12,121 nucleotides of DNA from JBAZKK01 sp041650795 (GTDB lineage: Bacteria; Omnitrophota; Gorgyraeia; Gygaellales; Profunditerraquicolaceae). Position 1 is the first letter of the stretch. Each line of letters opens with the position of its first letter. Location: NCBI GenBank assembly GCA_041650795.1, contig JBAZKK010000032.1, positions 1 to 12,121 of the forward strand. Direction: 5' to 3'. Below the pieces are notes generated by a model. That model was not told where the DNA came from, did not search any database, and was given only the letters and a program-made list of their open reading frames with translations. Positions 7,601 to 12,121 of the stretch are shown in pieces. A program made the position numbers and the translations under genes.

Positions 7601-7899
7601 ACAACGCTATCGTCTTAATAGACAGGCTGAATTACCTCAGGCATAAATTCAGCTCAGAGAGCGGGCGCGCTGCTGTTATTGCCGCATCCTACGACAGGCT
7701 AAGGCCAATTATGATGACATCGCTGACTACGATACTGGGATTAATACCTATGGCGCTTGATAAAAGCGAATCCTCCAGCCTCTGGTCGCCCCTGGCGATC
7801 ACAGTCATCGGAGGCATGCTGCTATCCACTTTTTTAACGCTCTTCGTTACTCCGTGTGTTTATATGATATTCAGGGATTTGAGACTAATCAAGAAATAG
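4603..7899 (+). CDS. Second RND (AcrB/HAE1-type) efflux permease
   Basis: RND permease of 1098 residues, paralogous to the gene before it. Both share, for example, GTNMDFAAL-VREK and SISKEG/AISKEG blocks at the same places in the first porter domain. The start ATG (4603) overlaps the preceding TGA as ATGA, so translation is probably coupled. MSLPSISVRRPTAVSMF is a typical N-terminus. TM1 is about 12-32, TM2-TM6 338-500, TM7 568-585 and TM8-TM12 933-1090. TM4 carries GMLVDN (D402, N403) and TM10 carries VVNN (N1000, N1001), as in its partner. A low-complexity cytoplasmic loop (about 507-549, Pro/Ala/Asn/Glu) separates TM6 from TM7. A charged helical insert of about 50 residues (787-838) sits in the second periplasmic porter region and is absent from the paralog. 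The C-terminus ends shortly after TM12 with no extra domain. The two permeases probably form a heteromeric pump, as MdtB/MdtC do, although homotrimers cannot be excluded. Confidence 0.93.
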   Translation: MSLPSISVRRPTAVSMFFVGIVLVGIITFRLLPVEMMPNISFGDITINIDVRGGIPASEVEKRIAIPVEEAVGSVTHLKNILAISKEGNATIILEFEPGTNMDFAALEVREKFNRIRNELPPEIEKPVIAKYEYMDVPIMILAVTSENRTPEELRKIVDDRIKDRIQRIEGVARAEVAGGREGKIIIEVDERRLQAYSISINRIVDIINANNANLLAGEIKRSKDKYLIRTIGEFKNLNDMQDLAIATTKEGSVIRLKDVAAVKNSYLDPVAFARMNARPVVSIYIQKESNANTVKIAEAVEKELKLLRGTVEKDISLTATFNQAEAIKQAVTQVQSSLLYGAILASLTLLLFMRSPYSIFVIASSIPLAVLFAFCLMFFSKLTINVMTLSGLALGVGMLVDNAIVVLDNTFKKREEAFLSGQLENLNPLQRNELAKELAISGADEIFMAISASTLTTLIVFVPLIFINQEIKMLYSGIALTITYSLLASLLAAITLVPMLLGRLRFKGQPKPEKPNANPQNETRDETPAAEKNSDSTEAAPAPKTTSLSERFRLFYKGLISLCLSLRYLIVMIVVICFALALKESRKLETEFIGIAEQNKFTIHVEMPTGTRLEVSDRVVAKIEQVVSRLPEVKTATSKVEPWSSKIYVELTPLSKRKKTTAEVMDELRPFTDKMEPAFIYYEEPEEVGTKEILIEIYGYDYDVLKKLAMQIAQRIQSIPKFTDTKIRMREGRPEMHLVINKKDAAMFGLTTEDIALAIHTHMRGLVATHFRGSDADEPVLRLKEESPSTIRPPDFSYTPEEQQLKESLRRIDKMLPELPNKETKQTETIVRLEEKFRRTFDDLRRLSLITPDGRHIYLSQVAAFKFEYGPSEIWRKNKSRMVQVSANTGGIALGTAAEKVKQVMAGFNMPKDYFWEIGGNYDKMVRNQNELSFALILSLVLVYMILAGLFESLTEPFIILVTVPLGAIGAIIALRITDKAVGIGVLIGAIMLAGIVVNNAIVLIDRLNYLRHKFSSESGRAAVIAASYDRLRPIMMTSLTTILGLIPMALDKSESSSLWSPLAITVIGGMLLSTFLTLFVTPCVYMIFRDLRLIKK

Positions 7900-7908
7900 G
7901 GGGTAAAT

Positions 7909-9189
7909 ATGAAATTCTCCAAAACACAAATAATCATCGGTGCATTCCTGGCTTTCTGGGTGATCTTTATCGGGTGGGGCATGCTTAAAACCGGGACCAA
8001 GCTCTTTAAGACAAAAAAAACGCCCATACTCATGCCGAGCGCGCCATCGGAAACCGGCGAGATGAAAAAAGCAGTGGAGACGGCCGACACCAACCCCGAG
8101 GCAGTCTCAGCGGTTAAGGATACCCCTGCCGCTGCTACTGAGGCCGAAAGCCGCGCCATCCTGGTGAGGGCTTTCAAGGTAAAGCCGGTCAATTTCCAGG
8201 ATGTGCTGCCGGCGATGGGGTCGGTAAAAGGCAAAACCGAGATTGAACTGAGGTTTGAGATCAACGGCATTATAGAACACATCTATTTCCGGGAGGGCGA
8301 AAAAGTCAAAAAAGGCGACGCCATCGCATCGCTAGACCCTAAAGACGCGGAACTAAAGCTGGCTTATGCCACGGCTAAATTCAATTCCGCTGAAGCAGCT
8401 TACAATTCAGTCCTCAAAAAACTGGAAATACATAAACAACTTTACGGCGCAGGCGCCATAATCAAAGCAAAACTTGAGGAGGTAGACCTGGAATCCCAAA
8501 GCGCAAAGTTTCAACTGGAAACCGCCAGAAACGAAATGGGACTCGCCGAAAATGAACTCAAAAAAACCAAGATATATGCCACTAAGGACGGGCTGATGGG
8601 GCCGCGCGAAGCCGAAGAGGGGGAATTCGTAACCCCCCAGGATAAGGTAGGGTATCTGCTGGAGATAAATGAAGTCTATGTCGAGGTAGGGGTGGTAGAA
8701 AGAGATATTGAGAAGATAAAGATAGGGCAGAAGGCTAAGGTTTTTGTAGATGCCTACCCTACAGTTACGTTTGAGGGAACGGTGGATTACATTTTCCCAG
8801 TGATAGAAGGCAAAAGCCGCACCCTTACTGCCAAGATCAAGATCTCCAATCCGGACGGCCTGCTTTTGCCAGGGATGTTCAGCCGTGCAGAAATCTTAAT
8901 CGTAGACCTTAAAGATGTCCTGATGGTGCCTTCAACCTGCCTCATCCCTGCCAAGGGCATCATCTTAATCCCGATTGTGCCGGCACAATCGTTAATCAAA
9001 GCCGAAGATGAATCACAGGTGGGCATAGTACAGATGCGCAAGGTAACCCTTGGTTACCGCACCAGTGATTATGCAGAAGTCAAAAGCGGCGTTAACGCCG
9101 GCGACCTGGTAATAATCGAGGTCCAGGGCGGGGATTTAAAAGACAGGGAAAAAGTAAAGGTTATAAGCAGCGAGGAAATGACGTTCTGA
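7909..9189 (+). CDS. Periplasmic adaptor (membrane fusion protein, HlyD/AcrA family) of the RND pump
   Basis: Protein of 426 residues that should link the RND permeases to an outer-membrane channel. A single N-terminal membrane anchor (about 7-26) has no lipobox cysteine, so it is a membrane-anchored rather than lipidated adaptor. A Pro/Ala/Glu/Thr-rich linker (about 38-85) follows. The first lipoyl half is around 104-145 (GIIEHIYFREGEKVKKGDAI, with SLDPKD after it). A short alpha-helical hairpin runs about 145-215, then the second lipoyl half (LMGPREAEEGEFVTP, 229-243), a beta barrel (about 250-330, with LLLPGMFSRAEI at 318-329) and a membrane-proximal domain (335-420). It starts 9 bp after the RND stop, behind a G-rich ribosome site (AGGGGGT, 7898-7904), and is the last gene of the operon. 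Having the adaptor last is atypical. No outer-membrane factor follows, so a channel encoded elsewhere is presumably used. Confidence 0.9.
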   Translation: MKFSKTQIIIGAFLAFWVIFIGWGMLKTGTKLFKTKKTPILMPSAPSETGEMKKAVETADTNPEAVSAVKDTPAAATEAESRAILVRAFKVKPVNFQDVLPAMGSVKGKTEIELRFEINGIIEHIYFREGEKVKKGDAIASLDPKDAELKLAYATAKFNSAEAAYNSVLKKLEIHKQLYGAGAIIKAKLEEVDLESQSAKFQLETARNEMGLAENELKKTKIYATKDGLMGPREAEEGEFVTPQDKVGYLLEINEVYVEVGVVERDIEKIKIGQKAKVFVDAYPTVTFEGTVDYIFPVIEGKSRTLTAKIKISNPDGLLLPGMFSRAEILIVDLKDVLMVPSTCLIPAKGIILIPIVPAQSLIKAEDESQVGIVQMRKVTLGYRTSDYAEVKSGVNAGDLVIIEVQGGDLKDREKVKVISSEEMTF

Positions 9190-9225
9190 CAGCAAAGACC
9201 GGAGGCAGAGGCGACCGTGGATTAA

Positions 9226-9300
9226 TAGCCCCAACCGGATTTGAACCGGTGTTTAATGGCTGAGAACCATTCGTCCTAGACCGGGCTAGACGATGGGGCC
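9226..9300 (-). tRNA. tRNA-Glu (anticodon CTC)
   Basis: The minus strand folds as a full cloverleaf of 75 nt. The acceptor stem is GGCCCCA/TGGGGCT with a G-U end pair, and the D arm is GTCT...GGAC with an 11-nt loop. The anticodon stem is AATGG/CCATT around TTCTCAG, which places CTC at the anticodon (codon GAG). The variable region is AAAC, the T arm is ACCGG-TTCAAAT-CCGGT, and the discriminator base is A. The D-arm text TCGTCTAG...AGGAC is very close to E. coli tRNA-Glu, supporting the identity. CCA is not encoded. The gene is convergent with the efflux operon and ends 36 bp beyond the adaptor stop. No clear terminator follows it on the minus strand. Confidence 0.96.
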
Positions 9301-9325
9301 GTTATAAACTTAAAAAGGCGTTTTT

Positions 9326-9354
9326 ATTCTAATTTAATAATCTCTCCAAGTCAA
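9326..9354 (-). promoter_or_regulatory. Promoter of the tRNA-Glu gene
   Basis: On the minus strand, TTGACT (9354-9349) and TAGAAT (9331-9326) are separated by exactly 17 bp, each one mismatch from the sigma70 consensus. Transcription would start near 9319, giving a leader of about 20 nt before the mature tRNA 5' end at 9300. Position and spacing fit a dedicated tRNA promoter. Confidence 0.75.
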
Positions 9355-9395
9355 TATATTTTATTGGAGAACGCAATTATTATACCTTAAAAATC

Positions 9396-9401
9396 AAGGA
9401 G
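9396..9401 (+). promoter_or_regulatory. Ribosome binding site that supports the GTG start of the FIST gene
   Basis: AAGGAG lies 10 nt before the GTG at 9412 and is the only good Shine-Dalgarno match in the region. It supports the GTG as the true start, and the encoded N-terminus (PLDIGIGLST) begins at the expected first strand of the domain. Confidence 0.7.
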
Positions 9402-9411
9402 ACTCTGAAGC

Positions 9412-10629
9412 GTGCCACTGGACATCGGCATAGGCCTAAGCACCGAAAAAGACTACAGCCTTGCTGCCAAAGAAGCGGTGAAAATGGCAAGCATGGATAT
9501 GGTCAGCGAAAAGGTGGATATGGCGATTGTCTTTAGCTCGCGCGACCTGGCCTCTATCGGGCTTTTAAAGAGCATCGCGTTATCAACGGGGGGAGTCCCG
9601 CTGATAGGCTGCAGCGCAACGGCCCTGCTGACTCCTCACGGCATAATTAAACATGGCGTAGCGGTAGTGCTTTTAAGTATCCCGGAAACCATACAGACTA
9701 CTATTGCCTGCATACAGGAGCTAAAAAACAAAAGGGGGTCCGAGAGCGGCAGGGAATTGGCGGATAGGCTGCTGGCAGATTTTAAAGAAACGCGCAGGGT
9801 CATGGGTCTCGTCTTTTCCGACAGCTCTACCGAAGATGCCGCTAATTTAATTGCCGGCATGCGGGAAAGGCTGGGCAAGATGTTCCCGATCCTAGTAGGT
9901 TCGCTTTCAGGTAACCGGCAGCCACACCGTACCTATCTCTACTTTAACCATAATGTTCTTATGGATAGTGCGCTGGGGATGCTCTGGGGAGGAAGGTTAA
10001 ATTTCGGGATGGGCAGCTGCCACGGCTGGAAACCCCTGGGCAAACCTCGCACGGTGACTAAGTCTCAGGCCAATATTGTCGAAGAGATAGACGGGGAATA
10101 CGCCCTTAAAATATACGAAGAATACTTTGGGGCTAGCGTTTCCGAACTCAGAAAGAATTTCCGCATCATCTCGATGCTCTATCCCTTGGGTATCAGTATC
10201 GATAGCGAAAAGGAATACCTCCTGCGCAATGCCGTCGCAATAGAAGAAAACGGCAGTCTGCGCTTCCAGGCCGACATCAAGCAAGGCAGCATCGTAAAAT
10301 TAATGCTTGCCACCAAAGAATCCTGCTTCGAGGCCACCCGCCGGGCGGCCGAGGAAGCCAAAAGGAATCTGGCGGGGCTAAGTAATGAGTCTGCCAAGAC
10401 ATTGAATAAAAGGATTGTTTTCGTATTTGAATCCCTTTCGCGCCAGATGCTCTTAAATAAAGATTCCGCGCAAGAAATAAAGATTATAAAAGACGCCTTT
10501 GGCCCAGACACGCCACTGATAGGATTATATACTTACGGTGGGCAGGCCCCTCTTAATCTCGGCAGTTACTACAGTGACCAAAGCCATTTTCATAACCAGG
10601 CAATCAGCATCTTAGCTCTCGGAGGATAA
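9412..10629 (+). CDS. FIST-domain sensory protein (FIST_N plus FIST_C)
   Basis: Soluble protein of 405 residues made almost wholly of the two FIST domains, a sensory module proposed to bind small ligands and often found with signal-transduction proteins. FIST_N (about 5-220) shows IGIGLST, MAIVFSSRDL (37-46), PLIGCSATALLTPHG (63-77), LVGSLSGN (161-168) and the conserved block PLGKPRTVTKSQANIVEEID (208-227). FIST_C (about 228-400) ends in GLYTYGGQAPLN and SHFHNQAISILAL, a very typical domain end. The family's usual Cys-x-x-Arg in FIST_C appears here as ESLSR (340-344), without Cys; this comparison is from memory. There is no signal peptide or membrane segment, so it is cytoplasmic. GTG start with AAGGAG in front. 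The histidine kinase starts 5 nt after the stop, and its ribosome site lies inside this gene's end, so the two are co-transcribed and likely partners. The ligand is unknown. Confidence 0.9.
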   Translation: MPLDIGIGLSTEKDYSLAAKEAVKMASMDMVSEKVDMAIVFSSRDLASIGLLKSIALSTGGVPLIGCSATALLTPHGIIKHGVAVVLLSIPETIQTTIACIQELKNKRGSESGRELADRLLADFKETRRVMGLVFSDSSTEDAANLIAGMRERLGKMFPILVGSLSGNRQPHRTYLYFNHNVLMDSALGMLWGGRLNFGMGSCHGWKPLGKPRTVTKSQANIVEEIDGEYALKIYEEYFGASVSELRKNFRIISMLYPLGISIDSEKEYLLRNAVAIEENGSLRFQADIKQGSIVKLMLATKESCFEATRRAAEEAKRNLAGLSNESAKTLNKRIVFVFESLSRQMLLNKDSAQEIKIIKDAFGPDTPLIGLYTYGGQAPLNLGSYYSDQSHFHNQAISILALGG

Positions 10630-10634
10630 CGCAG

Positions 10635-12116
10635 ATGTCGTTTTTACTGGTTATCATCGCAGTGACCGCGGCAGCCGCCATGGCAGCAATACTCAGCATT
10701 AAGATAGAAACCGTCAAGCGTCTGCAGATAAACCTGAACCGGCTGAAGCGTTCGCTGGACGAAATGGACGAACAAGCCAAGCTTATCGTGCGCACCGATA
10801 TGGAACTGAACAAGGTCCAGCAGGAGCTTGACAAAAGGACGGCAAGCCTGGCTACCCTGCAGAAGCTGTCCCGTTCTATAAGCGGGGTGCTCGAGGTCAA
10901 GGCCATCTTCAAAGGTATCAAGGCATCTTACCTGCAGGAATTTGGATTTGATAAATCCTGCGCCTACCTCTGGAACGAACGGGAAGGCAACTTTTTAGAA
11001 GTCTTGAGTATCGGATATACCGAAGAGGAGGCAGGTGCTATAACGCAATATATTAATAGTAAAAAGCACGGTTATTGGGACTGGTTACTGCGCGAAAGGC
11101 CATTTTCCTCGATATCGAAACAGGAGAATAAATTCCTAAAGGCTGAAGAGATCGAATCCGTCTTTAAGACGAGCTCCTTTATCATATCTCCCATTCTGCC
11201 TGCGGAAGGAAGCAAGGGGATACTCTTTGTGGGAACCGCCAATCCGGAGGTTGCCATTACCGAAGGGGACGAAGAGCTTATTACGGTCCTCGCCAATCAA
11301 ATCAGCCAGTCCCTGGAAAACGCACGTTTATTTGAAAAGGCCTGGACTACCCAACAGAGCCTGGAGAAAAACGTCGAAGAAAGGACGCACGAACTTACTG
11401 TTGCGCTGAATGAGGTCCGCAAGGTTAGCAAGCGTAAAACCGACTTCATCTCCAGCGTATCCCACGAGCTAAGGACACCTCTGACATCCGTAAAAGGCTA
11501 CGCCTCCATACTCCTGGAGGAAAAACTCGGAAAACTTCCGACCGCGGCGAAAGAAAGGCTGGAAAAGATCAACCACCACAGCGACGAATTGGTGCACATG
11601 GTAAACGACCTCCTGGATATCGCCCGCATCGAATCCGGCAAAACGGTAATGAAGATTGAGGGGCAGAACCTCAATGAGATTATTGCTACTGTTTCCGACC
11701 TCATTATGATACAATGTAAAAATAAAAATATTGAGCTGAAAACCGACATCCAGAAGAACCTACCGCAGGTCATGGCCGACCGTAATCAACTGGAACGGGT
11801 ATTTATTAACCTTCTGGGCAATGCCGTAAAGTTTACTCCGGAGAAAGGAAAGATATCCTTAAAGGCCAAAGGGAACGACGAGGCAGTAGAAGTGGCTATT
11901 GCGGACAGCGGCATCGGAATGCCACCCGATGCCTTAACCCACTTATTTGAAGAATTCTACCGCGTAGATAATGCCGTGAATCAGCAGGTAAAAGGAACGG
12001 GACTTGGCTTGTCCCTCGTAAAACACATCGTAGAGGCCCATAAGGGCAAAATCTGGGTGGAGAGCGCCGTCGGGCGGGGTAGCACATTTTATTTCACTCT
12101 CCCCATTAAGCAATAA
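10635..12116 (+). CDS. Sensor histidine kinase with N-terminal TM, coiled coil and GAF-like domain
   Basis: Membrane-anchored kinase of 493 residues. One TM segment (about 2-22) has almost nothing outside the membrane, so sensing is probably intracellular. A coiled coil (about 24-75) leads into a GAF-like domain (about 75-232), then a second coiled coil (235-265). The HisKA domain carries the H-box SVSHELRTPLTSVKGY with phospho-acceptor H277. The ATPase part shows the N-box INLLGNAVKF (391-400), G1 DSGIGM (424-429), the F-box region FEEFYRV (438-444) and G2 GTGLGLSLVK (454-463), so all catalytic motifs are intact. The ATG at 10635 sits 9 nt after GGAGG (10621-10625), which overlaps the end of the FIST gene. 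That arrangement suggests the FIST protein feeds the signal to this kinase. No receiver domain is fused, and the window ends 5 nt after the stop, so a response regulator could follow. The output is unknown. Confidence 0.93.
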   Translation: MSFLLVIIAVTAAAAMAAILSIKIETVKRLQINLNRLKRSLDEMDEQAKLIVRTDMELNKVQQELDKRTASLATLQKLSRSISGVLEVKAIFKGIKASYLQEFGFDKSCAYLWNEREGNFLEVLSIGYTEEEAGAITQYINSKKHGYWDWLLRERPFSSISKQENKFLKAEEIESVFKTSSFIISPILPAEGSKGILFVGTANPEVAITEGDEELITVLANQISQSLENARLFEKAWTTQQSLEKNVEERTHELTVALNEVRKVSKRKTDFISSVSHELRTPLTSVKGYASILLEEKLGKLPTAAKERLEKINHHSDELVHMVNDLLDIARIESGKTVMKIEGQNLNEIIATVSDLIMIQCKNKNIELKTDIQKNLPQVMADRNQLERVFINLLGNAVKFTPEKGKISLKAKGNDEAVEVAIADSGIGMPPDALTHLFEEFYRVDNAVNQQVKGTGLGLSLVKHIVEAHKGKIWVESAVGRGSTFYFTLPIKQ

Positions 12117-12121
12117 TAAAG

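Noticed and set aside
9190..9225. Terminator for the efflux operon or the tRNA in the 36-bp gap
   Set aside because: No stem of useful length followed by a T-tract on either strand.
9355..9386. Plus-strand promoter for the FIST gene with a -10 at TATTAT (9378-9383) or TATACC (9381-9386)
   Set aside because: The AT-rich region is plausible for a promoter, but no -35 element at proper spacing resembles TTGACA. A promoter must exist nearby, but I cannot place it.
1..12121. CRISPR arrays, insertion sequences, phage genes, toxin-antitoxin or defence genes
   Set aside because: No direct-repeat arrays, transposase or integrase motifs, or terminal inverted repeats were seen. The tRNA gene shows no duplicated 3' end nearby that would mark an integration site.

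Overview
The window looks like a chromosomal segment from a diderm bacterium of moderate GC. The envelope-spanning efflux components (two RND permeases and a periplasmic adaptor) require two membranes. Style and gene content would fit an uncultivated lineage such as Omnitrophota or another PVC-like group. That is an impression only, because the window holds no phylogenetic marker beyond one tRNA.

Layout. (1) Positions 1-840 hold the 3' end of a long, Thr/Ser/Tyr-rich, beta-strand-like protein gene whose start lies outside the window. (2) Positions 841-1045 hold a near-perfect sigma70-type promoter (TTGACA, 16 bp, TGgTATAAT). A leader of about 140 nt follows, with two consecutive terminator-like hairpins. 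(3) Positions 1046-9189 hold a compact efflux operon of three genes: RND permease A, RND permease B (ATGA overlap) and a membrane fusion protein. The order RND-RND-MFP is the reverse of the common MFP-first layout, and no TolC-like gene is present. RND A carries a C-terminal extension of about 130 residues: a Pro/Ala/Glu-rich linker ending in a predicted winged-helix DNA-binding domain. RND C-termini lie in the cytoplasm, so this permease could contact DNA. (4) Positions 9190-9411 hold a tRNA-Glu(CTC) on the minus strand with its own promoter. (5) Positions 9412-12116 hold a two-gene plus-strand unit: a FIST-domain sensor protein and a GAF-type histidine kinase. The window ends 5 bases after the kinase stop, so a partner response regulator may lie just outside.

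How the parts may work together. The efflux genes appear translationally coupled and driven by one strong promoter whose transcript probably meets a terminator or attenuator before the first gene. The wHTH on RND A suggests, by inference only, that the pump senses its own state or substrate and regulates transcription, perhaps its own, as a membrane-tethered regulator. The FIST protein and the kinase, which lacks a periplasmic domain, probably form a cytoplasmic sensing pair. Nothing in the sequence links them to the pump except proximity.

The strongest candidate for something undescribed is the RND permease-winged helix fusion, together with the structured leader in front of its gene.
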